From NCBI RefSeq assembly GCF_024172165.1, contig NZ_JAMZEB010000002.1:3121501-3185500 (forward strand): a stretch of 64,000 bases of DNA. Direction: 5' to 3'. The position numbers and the translations under genes are program-made. This document shows, in pieces, positions 25,653 through 33,275 of the stretch (position 1 is its first letter; the number at the start of each line of letters is the position of its first letter). The notes below the pieces were generated by a model. The model was given only the letters and a program-made list of their open reading frames with translations. It had not been told where the DNA came from and ran no database searches. This DNA is from Nonomuraea thailandensis. Lineage in GTDB: Bacteria > Actinomycetota > Actinomycetes > Streptosporangiales > Streptosporangiaceae.

Positions 25653-27791
25653 ATGCCATTTTTACTTTATCACGGCAGGTCACACCCCCAAGGCGGGCGC
25701 AGGCTCGCGGCGGCGATCGCCGCCGCGGTCATGGCGATCGCGGCAGTGCTGCTCGTGCCGCGGCCGGCGGCGGCGGACACGCCGTGGCTGACCGTCTCCG
25801 AGGACGGCTACGCGTCCTTCACCGTTCCGGTGGCCGCCGTCGAGGCCGCCGTGGGCCCGGTGTCGCAGCTCGCCGTCGAGGGCAACTTCGGCCCCTCGTC
25901 CACCTGGGCGGAGTTCGGCCTGACCCGGCGGGGCGACGCCTGGTCGGGCGTCCTCGGCCCGCTCAAGCCCGGCCTGTACTCGTACCAGGTCACGGGCGAT
26001 GACACCAAGGGTCTCAAGGACCCGACGAACAGCACCGCCGTGGCGTCCAAGCCGCTCTGGAGCACCTTCCTCGTGGCCGGCGACGCGGCGCGCCTGCTGG
26101 CGGACGCGCCGCAGGGGCAGGGCGGCACGATCGAGACCCTGACCCACGGGGCCGGGAGCCAGGCCCTGGTCTGGACGCCTCCGGGGTACGCGGCCAGGAA
26201 GACCTACCCCGTGCTGTACCTGCAGCCGGCCGACGGCGTGAGCGCCACCGACTGGCTCGACCTCGGCCGGGCCAAGCAGATCCTCGACAACCTGACGATC
26301 CGGCGCGCCATGGAGCCGATGGTGGTCGTGATCAGCGACGGCGGCGCACCGGTCGGCGAGGACCTGCGCGAGGCGGTCGCCGACCGTTACCGCGTTCACC
26401 GCGGCCCGGCGCACCAGGCGATCGCCGGAGTGGCCGAGGGCGGGGCGCGGGCGCTGCGCGCCGCACTGACCCGGCCGGGCCGCTACGCCTACGCCGGCTC
26501 GTTCTCAGGTCTCCTGACGGAGGTGAAGGCGGACAACCGCCAGGTCAAGCTGGTGCGCCTGTACACGGGCAACGTGACGGACCCCGCGTACAACGCGACC
26601 GGCCGCCTGACGAAGGCGCTGGACCGCGCCCGCGTCGGTTACGAGTTCGACGGGGTCAACCCCGACGCCGGGGCCAACTGGAACGCCTGGCAGGAGAACC
26701 TCATCGACTTCGTGCCGCGGCTGTTCCGCAAGGTGCGCGACCACGGCCCGAGTGCCGGCCACGGGCGGCTGAAGGGGGAGTTCGCCCCACCGGCGCCGGG
26801 CACCACTCCGACGCCGTTCGTGACCGAGGACGGCTTCGTCACCTTCGAGACGACGACGGACTTCCAGAACGCGCAGAACGTCAAGGTCTGGGCGAACTGG
26901 GCGCCGGGCGGCAGCTGGTTGCGCGTGCCGATGACACGCGCCGGTGACCGCTGGCGCGTGACCGTGGGCCCGCTCGACCCGTGGTTCTACTACTACCGGC
27001 TGATCGTGGACCGCACCTCGGTCAAGGACGTGTCGAACCCGACGAAGGTGACCACCGAGCCGACGTGGAGCACCTTCCTCGTCCCCGGCGACCAGGCGCG
27101 CCTGCTCACGGACGTGCCCGCCGGCCAGGGCGGCAAGGTCGAGAGCCTGACGTACCGGAGCAACGTCACGAACCAGGACCGGACCGCGCTGGTCTGGACC
27201 CCGCCGGGCTACGACCCGGATCGTGCGGAGCCGTACCCCGTCTTCTACCTCCAGCACGGCGGTGGCCAGAACCACACGGACTGGGTGGAGATGGGCCGGG
27301 CCAAGCAGATCCTCGACCACCACTTCCTCGACGGGAACCTGGTGCCGATGGTGGTCGTGATGGGCAACGGCAACGTGTCCGACTTCAACAAGGAGCTGCT
27401 GGAGAACCTCGCTCCAGCGGCCCGCGAGCGCTACAACGTCTCCAGCGACCCCTCGCGGCAGGCCCTCGCGGGCCTGTCGATGGGCGGCGGGCAGACCTTC
27501 GGGATGCTCAAGGCGAACCCGGGCCGCTTCGCCTACGTCGCGGCCTTCTCGGCCGGGTTCGGCAGCGGCGCCGGCGTCGACGCGCAGGCGATCAACAACG
27601 GCACCAAGCTGCTGCGCCTGTACGTCGGCGACCGGACGGACTTCGTCTACCCGTCGTTCATGACGTCCCTGAACACGCTGAACACCCTCGGTATCCGCTA
27701 CGAGTTCGACGGGGTCACCCCCGGGCCGCACGGCTGGGACGTGTGGCAGAAGAACCTCATCGACCTCGCGCCGCGCCTGTTCAAGCGCTGA
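25653..27791 (+). CDS. Secreted tandem esterase (CE1/esterase-D-like), first catalytic domain degenerate
   Basis: 712 residues; ATG 25653 after TTAAGGGAG. Signal peptide about 1-41. The protein is an internal duplication: each half has an early-set beta-sandwich (about 45-140 and 395-480) followed by an alpha/beta hydrolase domain (about 150-360 and 495-712). The second half has a full CE1-type set: nucleophile Ser in LAGLSMGGGQTF, acid in YVGDRTDFVYP and His in PGPHGWDVWQKN. The first half has Ala in place of Ser (IAGVAEGGARAL), Asn for the acid region (YTGNVTDPAYN) and no His (GANWNAWQEN). Relatives are feruloyl/acetyl xylan esterases, which strip acyl groups from plant polysaccharide. The dead half may bind substrate. 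It precedes a sugar importer. Confidence 0.87.
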   Translation: MPFLLYHGRSHPQGGRRLAAAIAAAVMAIAAVLLVPRPAAADTPWLTVSEDGYASFTVPVAAVEAAVGPVSQLAVEGNFGPSSTWAEFGLTRRGDAWSGVLGPLKPGLYSYQVTGDDTKGLKDPTNSTAVASKPLWSTFLVAGDAARLLADAPQGQGGTIETLTHGAGSQALVWTPPGYAARKTYPVLYLQPADGVSATDWLDLGRAKQILDNLTIRRAMEPMVVVISDGGAPVGEDLREAVADRYRVHRGPAHQAIAGVAEGGARALRAALTRPGRYAYAGSFSGLLTEVKADNRQVKLVRLYTGNVTDPAYNATGRLTKALDRARVGYEFDGVNPDAGANWNAWQENLIDFVPRLFRKVRDHGPSAGHGRLKGEFAPPAPGTTPTPFVTEDGFVTFETTTDFQNAQNVKVWANWAPGGSWLRVPMTRAGDRWRVTVGPLDPWFYYYRLIVDRTSVKDVSNPTKVTTEPTWSTFLVPGDQARLLTDVPAGQGGKVESLTYRSNVTNQDRTALVWTPPGYDPDRAEPYPVFYLQHGGGQNHTDWVEMGRAKQILDHHFLDGNLVPMVVVMGNGNVSDFNKELLENLAPAARERYNVSSDPSRQALAGLSMGGGQTFGMLKANPGRFAYVAAFSAGFGSGAGVDAQAINNGTKLLRLYVGDRTDFVYPSFMTSLNTLNTLGIRYEFDGVTPGPHGWDVWQKNLIDLAPRLFKR

Positions 27792-27811
27792 GCGAGATCG
27801 TCCGGGCGTGC

Positions 27812-27825
27812 TGTTAGCGCTCACA
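27812..27825. promoter_or_regulatory. LacI-type operator TGTTAGCGCTCACA
   Basis: TGTTAGCGCTCACA is an inverted repeat (one mismatch pair) centred on GCGC, the form typical of LacI/CcpA-family operators. A close match, GTTAGCGCTAAC, occurs at 33247. It lies 21 bases after the esterase stop and upstream of the importer operon at 27950. Confidence 0.6.
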
Positions 27826-27842
27826 TGAGGATCGGCACGACG

Positions 27843-27877
27843 GACGGGGCCCGGGTGGTCCCCACCCGGGCCCCGTC
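27843..27877. terminator. Strong 15-bp hairpin downstream of the tandem esterase
   Basis: GACGGGGCCCGGGTG (27843-27857) pairs perfectly with CACCCGGGCCCCGTC (27863-27877) across a five-base loop. It follows the esterase and lies between the operator at 27812 and the next start at 27950. It can be a plain terminator, or part of a leader if transcription begins near the operator. Confidence 0.75.
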
Positions 27878-27949
27878 CCCGCCGATCGCTCGGTTTCCAC
27901 GGCGGCGCCTGACCCTTCGTGCGTCGCGATCCCCAAGGGAAATATGCCA

Positions 27950-29314
27950 ATGAACAAGAACCGGCTCACTGCCGCGGTGGCCGTGCTCGCCGCCGCGACC
28001 GCGCTCACGGCCTGCTCCTCCGGCGGGGGAGGGGGCGGCGCGACCACCGCCAGCGGCAGCGGCGCGAGCAACTGCACGAACACGATCCCCAAGAAGGACC
28101 TGCCGGTCGTGACGATGTGGGGCTGGTACCCCAACATGCAGCTCGTCGTCGACAACTTCAACAAGCAGAACGCCGAGGTGCAGGTCTGCTGGACCAACGT
28201 CGGCCAGGGCAGCGACGAGTACGACAAGTTCCAGACCGCCATCTCGGCCGGCACCGGCGCACCCGACGTGATCATGATCGAGATGGACCGCATCCCGACC
28301 TTCCAGATCCAGAACGCGCTCGTCGACATCAAGAAGTACGGCTTCGACGCCGTCAAGGCCGACTACAGCGAGGGCGCGTGGAAGGACGTCTCCGTCGGCG
28401 ACGCGGTCTACGGCGTGCCCGTCGACGGCGGCCCGATGGCGATGATCTACCGCAAGGACATCTTCGAGAAGTACGACATCACGCCGCCGAAGACATGGGC
28501 CGAGTACGAGGAGGCGGCCCAGAAGATGAAGGACGCCGGCGGCCCGGCGTTCGGCGACTTCGCCGCGAACGTGTCGGCCCTCACCATGGCGCTGCAGATC
28601 CAGAAGGGCGCGGCCCCGTTCGCCTACGATCCGGCGCAGCAGAGCTCCATCGGCGTCAAGCTGAACGACCAGGCCTCCAAGGACGTGCTCGACTACTGGG
28701 GCCGCCTGGTGAAGAAGGGGCTGGTCGGGACGCAGGACCAGTTCACCCCCGAGTACATCTCCGGAGTGATCAACGGCAAGTACGCGACGTACATCTCGGC
28801 CGCGTGGGCGCCCGGCTACCTCACCGGAGCCGGCGTCGGCAAGGGCGAGGACACCGGCACGTTCGCGGTCGCGCCGCTCCCGCAGTGGGACCCCGCCAAC
28901 CCGGTGCAGGTGAACTGGGGCGGCTCCGCCTTCTCCGTGACCAGCCAGGCCAAGAACCCCGAACTCGCCGCGAAGGCGGCGTTCGGCCTCTACGCCGACA
29001 AGGAGTCGCTCACCCACGGCTGGACCAACCAGATCATCTTCCCGCTGAACCTCAAGGCGCTCAACGATCCCGAGTTCGTGAACCTGAAGGTGGCCTTCTT
29101 CGGCGGCCAGCAGGCGAACAAGGAGGTCTACGTTCCCGCCGCGAACGCCTACAAGGGCGTCACCTACAGCCCGTTCGGCCAGTACTACTTCGACGCCATG
29201 ACCAAGCAGGTCAGCGCGCTCATCGAAGGCTCCGTCACCGGCGCGCAGGCCGCCGACCGGGTGCAGGAGGACGTGGCGAAGTACGCCAAGGAGCAGGGCT
29301 TCACCGTTCAGTGA
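27950..29314 (+). CDS. Extracellular sugar-binding lipoprotein (CUT1)
   Basis: 454 residues from ATG 27950, chosen because AAGGGA is nine bases upstream; an ATG six bases earlier leaves too little spacing. The lipobox is LTAC followed by a Ser/Gly linker. Body motifs: VVTMWGWYPNMQLVVDNFN, GTGAPDVIMIEMDRIPTFQ, VPVDGGPMAMIYRKDIFEKY and WAEYEEAAQKMKDAGGPAFG. It begins the importer operon with the two permeases at 29387 and 30322. A hairpin at 29321 separates it from the permeases, which commonly leaves more binding protein than permease. Substrate unknown; neighbours point to xylan or other plant oligosaccharides. Confidence 0.93.
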   Translation: MNKNRLTAAVAVLAAATALTACSSGGGGGGATTASGSGASNCTNTIPKKDLPVVTMWGWYPNMQLVVDNFNKQNAEVQVCWTNVGQGSDEYDKFQTAISAGTGAPDVIMIEMDRIPTFQIQNALVDIKKYGFDAVKADYSEGAWKDVSVGDAVYGVPVDGGPMAMIYRKDIFEKYDITPPKTWAEYEEAAQKMKDAGGPAFGDFAANVSALTMALQIQKGAAPFAYDPAQQSSIGVKLNDQASKDVLDYWGRLVKKGLVGTQDQFTPEYISGVINGKYATYISAAWAPGYLTGAGVGKGEDTGTFAVAPLPQWDPANPVQVNWGGSAFSVTSQAKNPELAAKAAFGLYADKESLTHGWTNQIIFPLNLKALNDPEFVNLKVAFFGGQQANKEVYVPAANAYKGVTYSPFGQYYFDAMTKQVSALIEGSVTGAQAADRVQEDVAKYAKEQGFTVQ

Positions 29315-29320
29315 CGCGCG

Positions 29321-29352
29321 GGGTGGGCCGTCCCTCACCGGCCGGCCCACCC
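29321..29352. terminator. Intercistronic hairpin between binding protein and permeases
   Basis: GGGTGGGCCG (29321-29330) pairs with CGGCCCACCC (29343-29352). It sits seven bases after the binding-protein stop. Such hairpins usually attenuate read-through or protect the upstream mRNA end, giving excess binding protein. Confidence 0.55.
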
Positions 29353-29386
29353 GCTACCCCCCCAGCATCGACCCCCGGAGTCCAGG

Positions 29387-30325
29387 TTGACCCTCATGAT
29401 CGACAAGAGCGTGCCGAGCACCCGAGCCAAGCCCAGGACGCGCGGCAAGGTGAGCCTGCGCGAGCACCTGATGGGATGGCTCTTCGTCGGGCCGTTCGGG
29501 ATCGTGTTCCTCGCTCTGCTCATCGCGCCGCTCGCGTACGCGCTGTACCTCAGCCTTTTCCAGAAGAAGCTGATCGGCGGCACCAGTTTTGTTCTCCTCG
29601 ACAATTATGTGAAGGCGTTCACCGACCCGAGCTTCCTTTCCGGGTCATGGTTCGTCATCCGCTTCTCGCTGGTCTCCATCCCCTTGCAGATCATCATCGC
29701 GCTCGCGATGGCCCTGATCCTGGATGCGGTGACCTCCCTGTTCGCCCGTTTCTCCCGCCTCATGATCTTCCTCCCGTACGCGATTCCCACCGTCATCGGG
29801 GCCGTCATGTGGGGATTCCTGTACAGCAGGAGCTTCGGGCCGCTCTCCGACCTGTTCGGCCTGTTCGGCGCCGCCCCGCCCGACTTCCTCGGCAGCAACC
29901 TGATCTTCTTCGGCCTGGTCAACATCGTCACCTGGCAGTGGGCCGGCTACTACATGATCATCTTGTACGCGGCGCTCCAGGGCATCGACCCCGCGCTGTA
30001 CGAGGCGGCCCGCATGGACGGCGCCGGAAAGTGGCAGATCGCGCTCCGCATCAAGATCCCGCTGATCGCCCCGGCGCTGCTGCTGATCCTGGTCTTCTCG
30101 CTCATCGGCACCTTGCAGTTCTTCAACGAGCCCCAGATCCTGCGATCACTCGCGGCCGGCACGATCGGACCGGACTTCACCCCCAACATGTACGCCTATC
30201 AGCAGGCGTTCGCCCTCGCGAACTTCAACTACGGATCAGCGATCTCCTTCGCTCTCGGCGGGATCGTCTTCGTCGGCGTCTACGCCTTCCTGTTCTTCAC
30301 CCGCAAGCGGAGGAGCTTCCTGTGA
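29387..30325 (+). CDS. Sugar ABC transporter permease (MalF/CUT1 type)
   Basis: About 312 residues. The start is either TTG 29387 (six bases after CCGGAG) or ATG 29396 three codons later; the short difference does not affect the fold. Six predicted helices after a basic N-terminal tail; motifs LYLSLFQKKLIGG, IFLPYAIPTVIGAVMWGFLY, EAARMDGAGKWQIALRIKIP (EAA loop) and FNEPQIL. It overlaps the next permease by four bases (GTGA). Works with 30322-31206 and the lipoprotein at 27950. No ATPase is encoded nearby. Confidence 0.92.
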   Translation: MTLMIDKSVPSTRAKPRTRGKVSLREHLMGWLFVGPFGIVFLALLIAPLAYALYLSLFQKKLIGGTSFVLLDNYVKAFTDPSFLSGSWFVIRFSLVSIPLQIIIALAMALILDAVTSLFARFSRLMIFLPYAIPTVIGAVMWGFLYSRSFGPLSDLFGLFGAAPPDFLGSNLIFFGLVNIVTWQWAGYYMIILYAALQGIDPALYEAARMDGAGKWQIALRIKIPLIAPALLLILVFSLIGTLQFFNEPQILRSLAAGTIGPDFTPNMYAYQQAFALANFNYGSAISFALGGIVFVGVYAFLFFTRKRRSFL

Positions 30326-31206
30326 CGAGTGCCCGCTCCCGCGCCGGCGTCCGCCGCCGGCCGCGCCACCACCTGCCCCTGCAGGTGCTGCTCGGATTTC
30401 TGGTGGTGTACTTCCTCGTGCCGTTCTGGTGGGTCATCGTCAACAGCTCCAAGGACGCCCCCGGCCTGTTCGGCGGCGGCAACACCTTGTGGTTCGCCGG
30501 CCGGATCGACTACCTCGGCAACCTCCAGCAGCTGTTCACCTACGACAACGGCATCTACGGCAGGTGGATCCTCAACTCCACCCTGTACGCGTTCGCCGGC
30601 GGGATCGGCGCCACGATCCTGGCCGTCATGGCCGGTTACGGGTTCGCCAAGTACCGCTTCGCCGCCCGGCGCTTCAGCTTCTCGCTCGTGCTCGGCGCGC
30701 TGATGGTGCCGGCGACGGCCCTGGTGATCCCCACCTTCATGATGTTCTCCGAGTTCGGCCTCACCAACACGATCTGGGCGGTGATCCTGCCCTCCCTGCT
30801 CAACCCGTTCGGCGTCTACCTGATGCACGTCTACGCGCGCGACGCCGTCCCCGACGAGATCCTGGACGCGGCGCGCGCCGACGGCGCGGGCGAGATCCGC
30901 ACGTTCCTCCAGGTCGCCTTCCCGCTGATGCGGCCCGCGGTGGTCACCGTGCTGCTCCTGTCGGCCGTGGCCTCCTGGAACAACTACTTCCTGCCGCTGG
31001 CCATGCTGTCCGACAACCGCCTCTTCCCCGTCACCGTCGGGCTCGGCCTCTGGCAGGGCATCGCCTCGGCCAACAACGCGGGCAGCACCTCCCTCTGGAG
31101 CCTCATCATCCTGGGCGCGCTCGTGTCGGTCGTTCCGCTCGTCATCGCCTTCTTCACCCTCCAGCGACACTGGCGAGGAGGATTGTCCGTCGGCGGCCTG
31201 AGATAG
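30322..31206 (+). CDS. Sugar ABC transporter permease (MalG/CUT1 type)
   Basis: 294 residues from GTG 30322, which overlaps the stop of the preceding permease (GTGA) and follows GGAGGAGC. Six predicted helices; EAA loop DAARADGAGEIRTFLQVAFP, then SWNNYFLPLAMLSDNRLFPVTVGL split by the usual periplasmic loop, and a C-terminal RHWRGGLSVGGLR tail. It completes the importer. The same frame is open far upstream through the overlapping genes, but codon use and the coupling site support this start. Confidence 0.92.
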   Translation: MTSARSRAGVRRRPRHHLPLQVLLGFLVVYFLVPFWWVIVNSSKDAPGLFGGGNTLWFAGRIDYLGNLQQLFTYDNGIYGRWILNSTLYAFAGGIGATILAVMAGYGFAKYRFAARRFSFSLVLGALMVPATALVIPTFMMFSEFGLTNTIWAVILPSLLNPFGVYLMHVYARDAVPDEILDAARADGAGEIRTFLQVAFPLMRPAVVTVLLLSAVASWNNYFLPLAMLSDNRLFPVTVGLGLWQGIASANNAGSTSLWSLIILGALVSVVPLVIAFFTLQRHWRGGLSVGGLR

Positions 31207-31219
31207 CCGGGACCACGGC

Positions 31220-31300
31220 TCAGACGGTCGGGGCCGGGGCGGCGCCGTCGCGGACGACGAGTTCGGTGTCCACCGGCCGCCCCAGAGGATCCCCCTCTCT
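31220..31300 (-). pseudogene. Decayed C-terminal tail of a LacI-family regulator
   Basis: Read leftward, the last codons before a TGA at 31220 encode GDPLGRPVDTELVVRDGAAP and a short Ala/Pro end. This is the characteristic end of LacI proteins (compare LPTRLVVRGST in the intact gene ending at 25468). Further upstream the frame gives no effector-domain motifs and then meets a hairpin, so only about 25-30 codons survive. It suggests that a regulator once followed this importer operon and was deleted. Confidence 0.55.
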
Positions 31301-31345
31301 CTGCGGCTGGGCCCCTTGGCGCCGCTGGGCGGCCGGCACGCCATG

Positions 31346-31385
31346 GAGCCGCACCCGTCCGCTCCGGTCCGGACGGGTGCGGCTC
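31346..31385. terminator. Perfect 15-bp hairpin between importer operon and xylanase
   Basis: GAGCCGCACCCGTCC (31346-31360) pairs exactly with GGACGGGTGCGGCTC (31371-31385) across a ten-base loop. It lies between the permease end and the convergent xylanase end, so it probably terminates both directions. Confidence 0.75.
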
Positions 31386-31419
31386 ACCCCATCAGGGTCG
31401 GGGGGAACTCACGCCCTGC

Positions 31420-32880
31420 TCACGTGCCAGGGTTGTAGGTCCACTTCTGGTTGCTGCCGCCCCAGCAGCTGTAGAGCTGCAGCCCCGTGCCGTTGCCCGT
31501 GCCGCCGCCCACGGCGTCGAGGCACAGCCCGGACTGCACGCCCACGATCGTGCCGTCGGAGTTGACGCGCCACTTCTGGTTGTCGCCGCCCCAGCAGGAG
31601 TAGATCTGGATCTTGGCGCCGTTGCCCGTGCCCCCGGCGTCCAGGCACTTGTTGCCGTACACCCTCAGCTCGCCGGCGGAGGTCTGCGCCCACTGCTGGT
31701 TGCTCTGACCGTTGCAGTCCCACAGCTGCACGGCGGTGCCGTCGGCGGTGCCGGCGCTGGGTACGTCCACGCAGCGGCCGGAGGCCGTGCTCGTGATCCG
31801 GCCCGCGTCGCCGCCGGGCGTCGGCGTGGTCGTGGTGCCGCCGTTGAGCGCGTTGAGCACGGCGGTGTAGGCGGCCTTCTTGTTGCCGTTGCCGTCGAAG
31901 AGCAGCGCGGCGGCGCCGGAGCCGAGCCAGGAGTCGGTGTCGCGGACGCCCCAGACCGTGATGCCGGTGCAGCGCGGCACCGCCAGGCAGTCGTTGACGA
32001 CGTTGGCGTACGTGGTGGCCGAGCCGCCCTGGATGTCCAGCTCGGTGATCTGCACGTCGACCCCCAGCGCGGCGAAGCTCTGGATGGTCGTGCGGTAGTT
32101 GCTGTTGTACGGGCTGTTGCTGTTGAAGTGCGACTGCAGGCCGACGCAGTCGATCGGCACGCCGCGGGCCTTGAAGTCCCTGACCATGTTGTAGACGCCC
32201 TGCGTCTTGGCCCAGCTCCAGTTGTCGATGTTGTAGTCGTTGTAGCACAGCTTGGCGGCCGGGTCGGCGGCGCGCGCGGTGCGGAAGGCCACCTCGATCC
32301 AGTCGTTGCCGGTGCGCTGCAGGTTGGAGTCACGCCGCCCGCCGGAGTTGCCGTCGGCGTAGGCCTCGTTGACCACGTCCCAGGCGTAGATCTTGCCCTT
32401 GTAGTGGCCCATGACGCCGTTGATGTGATTGATCATCGCCTGGCGCAGCGTGCTGCCCGACAACTGCTGCATCCAGCCCGGCTGCTGGGAGTGCCAGGCC
32501 AGGGTGTGGCCGCGCACCCGCTTGCCGTTCTGGACGGCCCAGTTGTAGACCCGGTCCCCGGCGGTGAAGTTGAACTGCCCCCGGTTGGGCTCGGTGGCGT
32601 CGATCTTCATCTCGTTCTCGGCCGTGACCATGTCGAACTCGCGGCCGGCGATCGTCGTGTAGGCGGAGTCGCCGAGCTTGCCCGAGGCGATGGCGGTGCC
32701 GAAGTAGCGGCCGCTCTGCGCGGCTGCCGCGCCGAGCGTGCTCGCCGCGGCATCGGCCGGGATCGCGGTCGCCAGTGCCGTGATCAGGCCGAGCGCGCCG
32801 AGCGCGCCTGCGATCAATGCGTGGCGGCGAGCGCCGAGCGGCCGCCGGGCGGCAGGCGGGGACATGGCGTTGACACGCAT
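31420..32880 (-). CDS. Secreted GH10 endo-1,4-beta-xylanase with CBM13
   Basis: 486 residues, ATG 32880 seven bases after GGAGG. Signal peptide about 1-45. The GH10 barrel (about 48-345) has NEMKIDATEPNRGQFNF, RVRGHTLAWHSQQPGWM, the acid/base Glu in AWDVVNEAYADG, a conserved HF pair in GLQSHFNSNSPYN, the nucleophile Glu in VQITELDIQGG and ITVWGVRDTDSWL. A short Thr/Pro linker leads to a CBM13 trefoil (about 360-486) with NQQW, NQKW, NQKW. The layout matches Streptomyces XlnA-type xylanases. It cuts xylan main chains outside the cell. GAAA-N-TTTC boxes upstream point to xylan-responsive control, and it is divergent from the esterase at 33276. Confidence 0.95.
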   Translation of the reverse strand: MRVNAMSPPAARRPLGARRHALIAGALGALGLITALATAIPADAAASTLGAAAAQSGRYFGTAIASGKLGDSAYTTIAGREFDMVTAENEMKIDATEPNRGQFNFTAGDRVYNWAVQNGKRVRGHTLAWHSQQPGWMQQLSGSTLRQAMINHINGVMGHYKGKIYAWDVVNEAYADGNSGGRRDSNLQRTGNDWIEVAFRTARAADPAAKLCYNDYNIDNWSWAKTQGVYNMVRDFKARGVPIDCVGLQSHFNSNSPYNSNYRTTIQSFAALGVDVQITELDIQGGSATTYANVVNDCLAVPRCTGITVWGVRDTDSWLGSGAAALLFDGNGNKKAAYTAVLNALNGGTTTTPTPGGDAGRITSTASGRCVDVPSAGTADGTAVQLWDCNGQSNQQWAQTSAGELRVYGNKCLDAGGTGNGAKIQIYSCWGGDNQKWRVNSDGTIVGVQSGLCLDAVGGGTGNGTGLQLYSCWGGSNQKWTYNPGT

Positions 32881-33275
32881 GCTGGAGCCTCCAGAGGCGA
32901 ATCATGGGGAAGGTGGGGCACTCAGTGTGTGGATCTGTGCCGAAAGTTGTCAAGAATGCAGTGAAAGTTTCGAGCTACCTGGTCCTCGGAGAGGCCCGCT
33001 GTACTGGTATGACTCCCGCTGTGTGTTCTTGAAATGTTTCGGCCCAGGCTCCGAAGGTGGGGTCGCCGTGAAACTTTCATGGCCCGCCATCGCTGGCCAG
33101 TCGTCCCCGCGGCGGGATAGTCCGAGGTAGGAAGGCTCAACTGGCGCCACTGCTCTCCGCCGTAAGCTAAGGCGCTCTTGACAGTAGCTTTCCCTCTCGT
33201 ATTTGCTGCGTCCCTCCATCGACTCAAGGGGCTCGGCCCCGTCGGCGTTAGCGCTAACAGCGGAGAGGCGGAACC
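32881..33275. promoter_or_regulatory. Divergent control region of xylanase and esterase with GAAA-N-TTTC boxes
   Basis: This 395-bp gap has no gene. It contains CGAAAGTTG (32941-32949), TGAAAGTTTCGA (32962-32973), TTGAAATGTTTCGG (33030-33043) and the TGAAACTTTCA palindrome (33069-33079). GAAA-N-TTTC palindromes are known upstream of actinomycete xylanase genes. A different, LacI-type palindrome (33247-33258) lies next to the esterase start. The gap therefore seems to hold two control systems, one per direction. Confidence 0.55.
33247..33258. promoter_or_regulatory. Perfect LacI-type palindrome GTTAGCGCTAAC
   Basis: GTTAGCGCTAAC is a perfect 12-bp palindrome 17 bases before the ATG at 33276. 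It matches the operator at 27812-27825, so the esterase and the importer probably share a LacI-family repressor. Confidence 0.65.

Noticed and set aside
27919..31206. A single 1,095-codon rightward frame spanning binding protein and permeases
   Set aside because: Only its last 294 codons are protein-like (MalG-type permease). The earlier part is a shadow frame of two other genes; GTG 30322 with a GTGA overlap is the real start.
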